Shown here: positions 1 to 5,899 of the stretch, in pieces
How positions within the stretch are numbered: the stretch's first letter is position 1
How the letters are laid out: each line of letters starts with the position of its first letter
Source of the DNA: CAZFDE01 sp964517795
Lineage (GTDB): Bacteria > Planctomycetota > Phycisphaerae > Sedimentisphaerales > Anaerobacaceae
Length of the DNA stretch: 15,465 nucleotides
Assembly (NCBI GenBank): GCA_964517795.1
Contig: CAZFDE010000060.1
Location: 1-15,465 of the forward strand
Direction of reading: 5' to 3'
Made by a program: the position numbers and the translations under genes
Notes under the pieces: model-generated
Seen by the model: the letters and a program-made list of their open reading frames with translations, nothing else
Told to the model about the DNA's origin: nothing
Database searches by the model: none

Positions 1-175
1 TAAAAATTTTTTAGGGCGTTAATCAGAGCAAATAGAGTGCCGAACAGGATTGGGACAGTCACCTATTATTACTAAACTTACCGGGAAGGGATAGACTATA
101 ATAATCATTTGTAATATCCATCGCCTTGTGGAGCACAAAAATATATACACGCTAAAAATTGGAACAAAAATGTTC

Positions 176-203
176 TTGCCTTTCGGCCAAAATATGGTAT
201 AAT
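176..203 (+). promoter_or_regulatory. isolated sigma70-type promoter, extended -10
   Basis: TTGCCT at 176-181 and TATAAT at 198-203 are separated by 16 nt. TG lies at 195-196, one base before the -10 box (extended -10). The predicted transcript would start near 210 and open with a perfect 6-bp hairpin: TGAGGG at 215-220 pairs with CCCTCA at 228-233 around the loop GCCAAAA. No gene follows for about 1 kb, so either an untranslated RNA is made here or the promoter is a relic. The elements are seen directly; activity is inferred. Confidence 0.55.
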
Positions 204-241
204 ATGTATCAACGTGAGGGGCCAAAACCCTCAGGACAAGA

Positions 242-261
242 GGTGCGATTTCATCGACACC
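242..261. repeat. imperfect palindrome, related to 11613-11631
   Basis: GGTGCGAT (242-249), TTC, then ATCGACACC (253-261) form an inverted repeat with one unpaired A in the right arm, followed by CTAC. An almost identical element with perfect arms lies upstream of the DUF4139 gene at 11613-11631 and is also followed by CTAC. Two copies in separate intergenic regions suggest a dispersed palindromic element of REP type. Confidence 0.5.
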
Positions 262-360
262 CTACAATTAAATCTTCGTATTTCGTTCATGGGTTGAGCT
301 GCGCGTATCGTCGGTCGTCCGGCGGCTGCGTCCAAGAACGGTTCAACGTATAACGCAATC

Positions 361-411
361 GATATGCGCCGCGCAACCGCAACCGCTTTACGTTTCGTAT
401 TACGGATTTGC
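361..411. repeat. 51-bp repeat A, copy 1
   Basis: This segment is repeated at 496-546 with one mismatch (GATATGC here, GATACGC there). It contains hexamer-like CAACCG iterations and ends in GGATTTGC. Both copies are followed within about 10 nt by the 31-bp heptamer repeat B, so the duplicated unit is really A plus B and the two units sit 135 bp apart. Confidence 0.8.
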
Positions 412-420
412 CACATGCAG

Positions 421-451
421 CTAAAAACTCAAAACTCACGACTCAAAACTG
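421..451. repeat. 31-bp heptamer repeat B, copy 1
   Basis: This is one of four copies (421-451, 556-586, 791-821, 1080-1110). The internal structure has a 7-nt period: AAAACTC, AAAACTC, ACGACTC, AAAACTG. This resembles the short tandemly repeated repetitive (STRR) heptamers described from cyanobacteria. Copies 1 and 2 are identical over 31 nt. Confidence 0.8.
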
Positions 452-495
452 CCCGCGGCCACCGGCCATGAGCACGACAACCGCCAACCGCAACC

Positions 496-546
496 GATAC
501 GCGCCGCGCAACCGCAACCGCTTTACGTTTCGTATTACGGATTTGC
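496..546. repeat. 51-bp repeat A, copy 2
   Basis: This is the second copy of the 361-411 segment, with a single substitution. Extra CAACCG-like hexamers lie just upstream at 481-495. It is followed by repeat B copy 2. Confidence 0.8.
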
Positions 547-555
547 TAAATGAAA

Positions 556-586
556 CTAAAAACTCAAAACTCACGACTCAAAACTG
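556..586. repeat. 31-bp heptamer repeat B, copy 2
   Basis: This copy is identical to 421-451. An ATG at 550 runs in frame through it for 30 codons (550-642), giving a peptide that starts MKLKTQNSRLKT. The same N-terminal peptide is encoded by the other copies. Confidence 0.8.
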
Positions 587-731
587 ACCTCATGCGCCCC
601 TTGGCCCCCTTGACCACCTTCGCGATATCAGGCCAAAAATGATGATTTTGAACCCATATTTGACCACCTTGCTTGGCCCCCTTGAACATATGGAAAAACT
701 ATGAGCGAAGCGAATTCCATAATCTACTCAC

Positions 732-794
732 TACTCACTGCGGCCAACGGCCGCCGGCCCCCTTGGTTAAGATAGGTCAAAATGAAACAACTAA
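732..794. repeat. 63-bp perfect repeat C, copy 1
   Basis: This is identical base for base to 1021-1083. It begins with heptamers of the form CTACTCA (at 724-738), continues through a G+C-rich palindromic core (GGCCAACGGCC, then GCCGGC), and ends in an ATG-containing stretch that leads into repeat B copy 3. An AGG lies 5 nt before the ATG at 782. Confidence 0.9.
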
Positions 795-821
795 GAACTC
801 AAAACTCACGACTCAAAACTG
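791..821. repeat. 31-bp heptamer repeat B, copy 3
   Basis: This copy has one substitution (CTAAG) relative to copies 1 and 2. It directly follows repeat C copy 1, overlapping it by 4 nt, and is followed by GACCTCATGAGCA as at the other copies. An ATG at 782 reads through it for 28 codons to a stop at 866-868. Confidence 0.8.
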
Positions 822-1003
822 ACCTCATGAGCATCTTGAGCACCTTAAGCTTTTTGAGCCAAAATTGAGGATTTTCGTGCAATAGTTGAGCACCTTATGA
901 GCACCTTGGACTTTTAGCCCAATAATAAGGATTTTCCAATGAAGATGCCGCTTTTCAACCCAAAAATAAGAATAGTCGCCCGAAGGGCCTCAACAATGCT
1001 ACT

Positions 1004-1020
1004 CACTACTCACCATTCAC
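1004..1020. repeat. heptamer iterations CTACTCA/CCATTCA
   Basis: Tandem 7-nt units (CTACTCA-type, one variant CCATTCA) run directly into the second copy of the 63-bp repeat. The matching array at 724-738 precedes the first copy. This second heptamer family differs from the AAAACTC one but has the same period. Confidence 0.6.
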
Positions 1021-1083
1021 TACTCACTGCGGCCAACGGCCGCCGGCCCCCTTGGTTAAGATAGGTCAAAATGAAACAACTAA
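1021..1083. repeat. 63-bp perfect repeat C, copy 2
   Basis: This is an exact duplicate of 732-794, displaced by 289 bp in direct orientation. The similarity continues imperfectly through repeat B copy 4 and the GAGCACCTT unit, so about 100 bp was duplicated in all. The perfect identity suggests a recent duplication or ongoing gene conversion. Confidence 0.9.
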
Positions 1084-1110
1084 AAACTAAAAATTCACGA
1101 CTCAAAACTG
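1080..1110. repeat. 31-bp heptamer repeat B, copy 4
   Basis: This is the most diverged copy (AACTAAAAATTCACG in the middle). An ATG at 1071 opens a 56-codon frame (1071-1241) that starts MKQLKTKNSRLKT and ends inside the -10 box of the rpmE promoter. I do not call it a gene. Confidence 0.75.
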
Positions 1111-1214
1111 CCCTCATGAGCACCTTCGGTTTTCAGCGCAAAAACAAGGATTTTTCAATGCCGACTACGCTTTTCTGCCATAAAACGCGGATTTTCAGGA
1201 TTTGGAAATTTTTA

Positions 1215-1242
1215 TTGAAATGTTTTGCCATTCAGATATAAT
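1215..1242 (+). promoter_or_regulatory. promoter of the rpmE-prfA operon
   Basis: TTGAAA at 1215-1220 and TATAAT at 1237-1242 are separated by 16 nt. Transcription would start near 1249, leaving a leader of about 25 nt that carries TGGAG at 1261-1265, 8 nt before the rpmE ATG. No other comparable promoter was found before the end of scpB, so this may drive the whole gene string. Confidence 0.65.
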
Positions 1243-1273
1243 TATGTGTTTTCAGTCATTTGGAGATTTCGCT

Positions 1274-1501
1274 ATGAAGAAAGATATCCATCCGGAATAT
1301 AAGAAAGTAACAGTCCGCTGCGGCTGCGGCAACAGCTTTGAGACCCGAAGCACGGCCAATGAAATCCACGCCGAGATCTGCTCGATGTGCCATCCGTTCT
1401 ACACCGGCAAGCAGAAATACGTGGATACCGCCGGCCGCATCGAACGGTTCCAGAAGAAATACGGCAAGGCATACGCCCAAAAAGAACCGAAAAAGCAATA
1501 G
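1274..1501 (+). CDS. rpmE: 50S ribosomal protein L31 (bL31)
   Basis: This is a 75-residue protein of the usual L31 length. L31 sits on the large ribosomal subunit and bridges it to the small subunit. The N-terminus MKKDIHPEY is the family hallmark. Cys16, Cys18, Cys36 and Cys39 form the zinc ribbon, so this is the zinc-containing (C+) form rather than the zinc-free paralogue. The motif HPFYTGKQK (residues 40-48) is also typical. A longer in-frame start at 1202 exists, but it would place the promoter -35 and -10 boxes inside the gene. The ATG at 1274 has TGGAG 8 nt upstream and matches the family start. It is the first gene of the operon and precedes prfA, a common pairing. Confidence 0.96.
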   Translation: MKKDIHPEYKKVTVRCGCGNSFETRSTANEIHAEICSMCHPFYTGKQKYVDTAGRIERFQKKYGKAYAQKEPKKQ

Positions 1502-1522
1502 CGTCGCGCAACGAAAATCGAT

Positions 1523-1576
1523 AAGCTCCAGTCTCGATCGTGCAGAAAGCTCGAATCTGGAGCTTTTCGTTTATCC
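1523..1576 (+). terminator. hairpin between rpmE and prfA (attenuator-like)
   Basis: AAGCTCCAG (1523-1531) pairs perfectly with CTGGAGCTT (1557-1565) over a 25-nt loop that contains further short complementarity. An outer extension (ACGAAA with TTTCGT) could add pairs after a bulge. The right arm is followed by T-rich sequence up to about 1580. This could end or reduce transcription after rpmE so that L31 is made in excess of RF1 and the metabolic genes. The hairpin is seen; its regulatory role is inferred. Confidence 0.5.
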
Positions 1577-1599
1577 TTTTTTGGGCATGAACAGCCGTC

Positions 1600-2688
1600 A
1601 TGGATCTTGAAAACGATTCCATTTTGAAAAAACTCGACGAACTGGACCGGCGATACAGCCAGATCGAAGCGCAGATCGCCGATCCCGAGATCGCCTCGGA
1701 TCACACCAAAATCATCGCCCTTTCGAAAGAGCAGGGAAAACTCAAGGGGATTGTCAACGCGTATCGCGAATACTGCAAAACCGTCCAATCCATCGACGAT
1801 ACCCAGGCGATTCTCGACGACGATAAGGTCGAAGAGGATTTTCGCCAGTTAGCACAAGAGGAACACACCCAGTTACGTGAGCAAAAAGACAAGCTGCTGG
1901 AAGATATGATCAATACGCTGGTCATGGCCGACGATGCGTCGATCGACGCGGTGATCGTGGAAATTCGCGCGGGCACTGGCGGCGAAGAGGCGGCCCTGTT
2001 CGCGCGCGACCTGTATAATATGTATGTCCGCTACGCCGAGAGTAAACGCTGGAAGGTCGAGCAGCTCGATTTCGGCACATCGGATATGGGCGGCTTTCGC
2101 GAGGCGATCTTCAGCGTTAAAGGCCCGGGCGTCTGGGCGTATTTGGGCTACGAAGGCGGCGGCCATCGCGTCCAGCGCGTGCCGGATACCGAATCGCAGG
2201 GCCGGGTGCATACTTCCGCGGCGACAGTCGCGGTCCTGCCCGAACCGCAGGAAGTGGAGATCGAGATCGATCCGAACGATGTGGTCGAGCATGTCAGCCG
2301 TGCCGGCGGGCCGGGCGGCCAGAGTGTTAACAAGCTCAACAGTGCGATCAAACTCGAACACGTCCCCACCGGCATTACCGTCAGTATGCGGGACGAGAAA
2401 AGTCAGCACAAAAATCGCGCCAAGGCATGGCGGATTTTGCGCAGCCGACTATACGAGCAGACGATCCAGAAACAGGCGGCCCAGCGCGATCAGCAGCGAA
2501 AGACGATGATCGGCTCGGGCGACCGCTCACAGAAGATCCGCACCTATAATTATCCCCAGAATCGCGTCACCGACCATCGGATCAACCTGTCATTATACAG
2601 TCTCGATAAGATCATGGCCGGCAATCTGGATGAACTCATTGAGGCGATGCAGCAGCACGACCGCCAACAGCGAATCGAAAACCTTTAA
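1600..2688 (+). CDS. prfA: peptide chain release factor 1
   Basis: This is RF1, 362 residues, of normal length. It recognises UAA and UAG in the ribosomal A site and triggers peptide release. The GGQ motif (residues 239-241) contacts the peptidyl-transferase centre, in the local context RAGGPGGQSVN. The codon-recognition tripeptide is PxT type (Pro195-Asp196-Thr197 in RVPDTESQGR), which separates RF1 from RF2 (SPF). The stretches GSGDRSQKIRTYN and NRVTDHRINL near the C-terminus are class signatures. The start at 1600 has no clear Shine-Dalgarno sequence; only GGG about 14 nt upstream is seen. The methyltransferase gene prmC, often next to prfA, is not in the window. The next gene starts 12 nt after the stop. 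Confidence 0.97.
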   Translation: MDLENDSILKKLDELDRRYSQIEAQIADPEIASDHTKIIALSKEQGKLKGIVNAYREYCKTVQSIDDTQAILDDDKVEEDFRQLAQEEHTQLREQKDKLLEDMINTLVMADDASIDAVIVEIRAGTGGEEAALFARDLYNMYVRYAESKRWKVEQLDFGTSDMGGFREAIFSVKGPGVWAYLGYEGGGHRVQRVPDTESQGRVHTSAATVAVLPEPQEVEIEIDPNDVVEHVSRAGGPGGQSVNKLNSAIKLEHVPTGITVSMRDEKSQHKNRAKAWRILRSRLYEQTIQKQAAQRDQQRKTMIGSGDRSQKIRTYNYPQNRVTDHRINLSLYSLDKIMAGNLDELIEAMQQHDRQQRIENL

Positions 2689-2700
2689 GCGGAGCAGAAA

Positions 2701-3786
2701 ATGATCATCGTAGTAACCGGCATGGTGGGCATCGACAAAAAAAGCTACCTCCGGAACCTCTGCACACTCGCCGAAGAACGCGGCCACACGACCCTCTTGT
2801 GTAATGTCGGCGATATGATGTATGCCGAAGCGCCGGATATTCCCAAAGGGCGGATTCTGGATATTCCACTGCGGCGGCTGCACCAGCTTCGCCGAAGTGT
2901 CTTCAAGGATATTATCGCCAAATCGCAGACTGCTGAAAACGTCATCGTCAATACCCATGCAACCTTTCGCTGGCGGCACGGCTTGTTTCCGGCGGTCGAT
3001 TTCGACCAGATGCGTCAGCTCAATGCCGATATCTATATCTGTATGATCGACGGGGTCACCGCGATGCACCAGCGGTTGACCCACGAACACGCCATCGAGC
3101 ATACGCTCAAGGACCTGATCGTCTGGCGCGAGGAAGAAATGATCGCTACTGAAATGCTTTGCAAGGGCATCGACGAGCGAACGCGGTTTTACTGCCTCGC
3201 CCGCGGCGCCGAGCAGGATACGGCCGAGATGTGCTATCGGCTGGTCTTCGAGCCGCAGCGGCCCAAGGCGTATCTCAGTTACCCGATGACCCATGTGGCA
3301 GGAATGCCCGAGGTCTTAAGCCAGATCCAGAACTTTCGACAATGTATGCACGAAGGGTTTACGTGTTTCGATCCCGGCGATCTGGAGGAATCGTATCTGC
3401 CGTGGCTGGCCAAAGAAGCAAAGGCAAAAGGGCACGCACAGCTCGAACTGGAGGTCACGGGAAACCCTGTAAAGCTGGACATTGAGCAAATTCATCAGAT
3501 CGAAAAGGATATCAACAGCCAGATCTATTCGCGTGATTTTCTGCTGATCGAGCAGGCCGACATGATTATCAGTTTCATTCCGACTTTGCCGGACGGGCGG
3601 GCGGCGATCTCCAGCGGCGTCGAACGCGAACTGCAGCATGCCCACGAGTCGGCCCGGCAGGTGTATGTGATCTGGCAGGCCGATTACCCGCCTTCGGTTT
3701 TCGTGACCCAGACCGCGACGAAAGTGTTTGACAGCATGGAAAGCGCGATGAGATTCTTCGAACAGAAAGGACCTTTGAAAACATGA
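2701..3786 (+). CDS. adenylate-kinase-like / nucleoside deoxyribosyltransferase-like fusion protein
   Basis: This 361-residue protein has two recognisable parts. Residues 1 to about 185 resemble the archaeal-type adenylate kinase (AdkA) fold: VVTGMVGIDKKSY at the P-loop, NVGDMM (35-40), NTHATFRWRHGLFP (84-97). The P-loop is off-consensus, with Asp12 where GxxGxGK has its last Gly. Residues about 188-355 resemble the nucleoside 2-deoxyribosyltransferase/DNPH1 superfamily: AYLSYPMTH (190-198) as the first strand and loop, DMIISFIP (287-294), and GVERELQHA (306-314), where Glu310 aligns with the catalytic Glu of GVGYELGRA-type motifs. A strong site, GGAG at 2691-2694, sits 6 nt before the ATG, and the gene overlaps deoC by 4 nt. 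An N-hydrolase releasing deoxyribose 5-phosphate would feed DeoC. The fold assignments come from motif memory only; substrate and kinase activity are unproven. Confidence 0.7.
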   Translation: MIIVVTGMVGIDKKSYLRNLCTLAEERGHTTLLCNVGDMMYAEAPDIPKGRILDIPLRRLHQLRRSVFKDIIAKSQTAENVIVNTHATFRWRHGLFPAVDFDQMRQLNADIYICMIDGVTAMHQRLTHEHAIEHTLKDLIVWREEEMIATEMLCKGIDERTRFYCLARGAEQDTAEMCYRLVFEPQRPKAYLSYPMTHVAGMPEVLSQIQNFRQCMHEGFTCFDPGDLEESYLPWLAKEAKAKGHAQLELEVTGNPVKLDIEQIHQIEKDINSQIYSRDFLLIEQADMIISFIPTLPDGRAAISSGVERELQHAHESARQVYVIWQADYPPSVFVTQTATKVFDSMESAMRFFEQKGPLKT

Positions 3787-4457
3787 TGACCGCTGAACAA
3801 CTTGCCCCGTACATTGACCATACACTGCTCAATTCAATGGCGACCCACCTGGAGGTCGAAAATCATTGCGATCAGGCCGTCGAATACGGATTTGGTACAA
3901 TCTGCGTGCTGCCGCGATGGGTCACATTGGCGGCGGACCGGCTGGCTCAAAAAAATGTGAATGTCGGCAGTGTCGTGAGTTTTCCGCACGGGGCCGATTC
4001 GACCAAGCAAAAGATCGCCCAGGCACAACAGATCATCTTCGACGGCGCCGACGAGATCGATATGGTGGCCGATTTGGCATCGATCCTCGAATCCGATGCA
4101 AAATATTTTACCAGCCAGATCCAGGCGATGGTGCGGATATGCCATTCGATGAAGCCGGCGGTTACGCTGAAGGTCATCATCGAGTCGGCCGCCCTGACTA
4201 CCGATCAGAAGCTGTTTGCCTGTACGATCCTCGAGAAATGCAGCGTGGATTTTATCAAGACCAGCACCGGCCTGAATCCGGCCGGCGGTGCAACCCTCGA
4301 GGATGTCCGCTTAATCAAGCAAGCCGCCCCGGGATGCAGGGTCAAGGCCGCCGGCGGTATCCGTACCGCTCAGCAGGCGTGGGATATGATTGAAGCGGGC
4401 GCCGAGCGGATCGGGACCACTTCGGCGATCGCGATCATTCAGGAACTGGGAAAATGA
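3783..4457 (+). CDS. deoC: deoxyribose-phosphate aldolase
   Basis: This is a 224-residue class I aldolase that splits 2-deoxyribose 5-phosphate into acetaldehyde and glyceraldehyde 3-phosphate, the last step of deoxynucleoside catabolism in the cytoplasm. The Schiff-base lysine is Lys159 in FIKTSTG. The second active-site lysine is Lys188 in VKAAGGIR, and the catalytic acid is Asp93 in EIDMV. All three match the E. coli triad (Lys167, Lys201, Asp102). The length is typical. The ATG at 3783 overlaps the stop of the preceding gene as ATGA; a second ATG follows immediately at 3786. AAAGGA lies about 11 nt upstream. The 4-nt overlap suggests tight stoichiometry with the upstream fusion protein, whose second domain could supply the substrate. 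Confidence 0.96.
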   Translation: MMTAEQLAPYIDHTLLNSMATHLEVENHCDQAVEYGFGTICVLPRWVTLAADRLAQKNVNVGSVVSFPHGADSTKQKIAQAQQIIFDGADEIDMVADLASILESDAKYFTSQIQAMVRICHSMKPAVTLKVIIESAALTTDQKLFACTILEKCSVDFIKTSTGLNPAGGATLEDVRLIKQAAPGCRVKAAGGIRTAQQAWDMIEAGAERIGTTSAIAIIQELGK

Positions 4458-5899
4458 CCTCTGTCTCGACGCACTCAACGCGTTCGACGTGCAGCATTGC
4501 TTTTCGAAAAGCATCATCATCGGCAACCGTCGAACAGATGACGCATGTTATTTCTCTATTGGAACATCCGTTTATCTTCGGGGCCAACGAATCCCGCCGA
4601 CAGGCCGGGCGATACAGTTATTTTTGTGCAACGCCCTTGCAGATTTTCGAATTTCATGCCCCAGAGGATGAGCCATTCAAAAAGCTGCAGGCGGTGCTGG
4701 ACCAATACAAACTCAAGAAAAATCAGCCCGCTAATCTGCCCAAGGGCGTATTCGTCGGGGGCTGGGCTGGGTTTTTCAGCTATGAACTCGGCCGCTATAT
4801 CGAAAAAATCCCGCAGACAGTTACCGATGATATTCCCCTGCCGCTGATCCGGCTGTGTTTTTACGATCGGGTTATCTGTTACGATCACTTGGAAAAACAG
4901 TGGTATCTTTTTGCACTTCGGATCGATGCCGATGATCCGCAGGCCAAGCTTGATCAACTGGCGGAATATCTGGCAAAGGCGAATGATACATCGGTCCCGA
5001 GGTGCGAGGCGGTAGAACTGGAATCGCCGGATCTTTCAAAATTCGCCTGTAATATGAATCAGTCCTGCTATTTCGATGCTTTGGCGAAGATTAAACAATA
5101 TATCTACGATGGCCAGGTCTATCAGATCAATTTCTCCCAGCGGTTCGAGAGCGACTATACGACAACGCCGGTATCGCTGTTCAACTGGCAGAACCGATTC
5201 AATCCCAGCCCGTATGCGGCCTATATCGATGCCGGCGATTTTGCGATTGTCAGTGCATCGCCGGAGATGTTTGTGACGATTGATCACGGCATGATCCGCA
5301 CCCGGCCGATCAAGGGCACTCGTGCGCGACTTGAGGAATCAAACGAAGCAAATATCCGTACCAATCGAAATAACATCGAAACCCTGCTCGCCAGCGAAAA
5401 GGAAAAGGCGGAGCTGAATATGATTATCGATCTGGAGCGTAACGATCTGGGCCGTATCTGTCAGTATGGGACGATCCATGTTACAGGCCCGCGGCGAATC
5501 GAATCGTATCCGACGGTGTACCACGCGCTTGCTGAGATTGAGGGACAACTTCGAAGCGAGATTACGTTCTGCGATACTTTAAAGGCGATGTTCCCCGGCG
5601 GCTCAATCACCGGTGCGCCGAAGGTGGCGGCCATGGAAATTATCGACGAAACCGAGCCGACTGCACGCAGCGTTTATACCGGCAGTATCGGCTATCTCGG
5701 GATCGACGGGATGGCGTGCTTGAATATTGCGATTCGAACGATTATCATTGCCGCCGGCAAGGCCTACGCCCAGACCGGAGGCGGGATCGTGGCCGACTCG
5801 AACGCGGATCTCGAATGGGATGAGACGCTCGTCAAGGCCCGGGCGCTGCTGGCGGGTATTGAAAGTGTGAACAAAAATGCAAAAGGTGTTTCTCAATAA
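4454..5899 (+). CDS. pabB: aminodeoxychorismate synthase component I
   Basis: This 481-residue chorismate-binding enzyme converts chorismate and ammonia (from a PabA-type glutaminase) to 4-amino-4-deoxychorismate, the first step of p-aminobenzoate synthesis for folate. Residues about 200-470 are the chorismate-binding domain: QINFSQRF (224-231), SASPEMF (267-273), PIKGTRAR (285-292), IDLERNDLGR (325-334), GGSITGAPK (382-390), TGGGIVADSN (441-450). Lys287 in PIKGT is the nucleophilic lysine that marks PabB; anthranilate synthase and MenF-type enzymes differ here. Residues about 30-155 form the TrpE/PabB N-terminal region. The start overlaps the deoC stop as ATGA, with AGGAA 8 nt upstream. No pabA is present, so the amidotransferase must be encoded elsewhere (possibly shared with TrpG). 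Confidence 0.93.
   Translation: MTSVSTHSTRSTCSIAFRKASSSATVEQMTHVISLLEHPFIFGANESRRQAGRYSYFCATPLQIFEFHAPEDEPFKKLQAVLDQYKLKKNQPANLPKGVFVGGWAGFFSYELGRYIEKIPQTVTDDIPLPLIRLCFYDRVICYDHLEKQWYLFALRIDADDPQAKLDQLAEYLAKANDTSVPRCEAVELESPDLSKFACNMNQSCYFDALAKIKQYIYDGQVYQINFSQRFESDYTTTPVSLFNWQNRFNPSPYAAYIDAGDFAIVSASPEMFVTIDHGMIRTRPIKGTRARLEESNEANIRTNRNNIETLLASEKEKAELNMIIDLERNDLGRICQYGTIHVTGPRRIESYPTVYHALAEIEGQLRSEITFCDTLKAMFPGGSITGAPKVAAMEIIDETEPTARSVYTGSIGYLGIDGMACLNIAIRTIIIAAGKAYAQTGGGIVADSNADLEWDETLVKARALLAGIESVNKNAKGVSQ

Larger units (their letters stand above)
612..1196. repeat. degenerate GAGCACCTT/GGATTTT repeat family
   Basis: A loosely conserved unit of about 40 nt starts GAGCACCTT (or GACCACCTT). 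It continues through a CCAAAA- or GCAAAA-like stretch and reaches GGATTTT 30-31 nt after the start. Starts at 612 (variant), 838, 899 and 1118 keep this distance: 838 to 869, 899 to 929, 1118 to 1148. Partial units are seen at 662, at 888 (directly abutting 899) and near 1189. The unit lies downstream of repeat B copies 2, 3 and 4. No function is known to me. Confidence 0.5.
1..1200. other. gene-poor, repeat-rich intergenic region
   Basis: No convincing protein gene or recognisable RNA gene is visible on either strand. Bases 1-175 are A+T-rich and show no family I recognise. From about 176 there is an isolated promoter, two small hairpins, and then a mosaic of repeats (described separately). 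Open frames of about 60 codons here lack ribosome binding sites, and one of them contains the promoter itself. The repeats have irregular spacing and no unique spacers of constant length, so this is not a CRISPR array. I see no transposase remnant or clear terminal inverted repeats. Confidence 0.7.

Noticed and set aside
19..225. 68-codon minus-strand frame at the left edge
   Set aside because: It has no recognisable domain or start signal, is A+T-rich, and overlaps the opposing promoter.
159..353. 64-codon frame over the orphan promoter
   Set aside because: It would contain the -35 and -10 boxes, it has no ribosome site, and its composition changes abruptly within the frame.
361..1196. CRISPR array
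   Set aside because: The repeats differ in length and type, spacing is irregular, and the segments between copies are themselves repeats. No cas gene is nearby.
1202..1273. 24-residue N-terminal extension of L31
   Set aside because: The extension would overlap the promoter, is absent from the family, and the ribosome site fits the ATG at 1274.
2593..3294. 233-codon minus-strand frame opposite the kinase-like/deoxyribosyltransferase-like gene
   Set aside because: It is antisense to a gene with clear motifs, a strong ribosome site and operon overlaps; no family features are seen.
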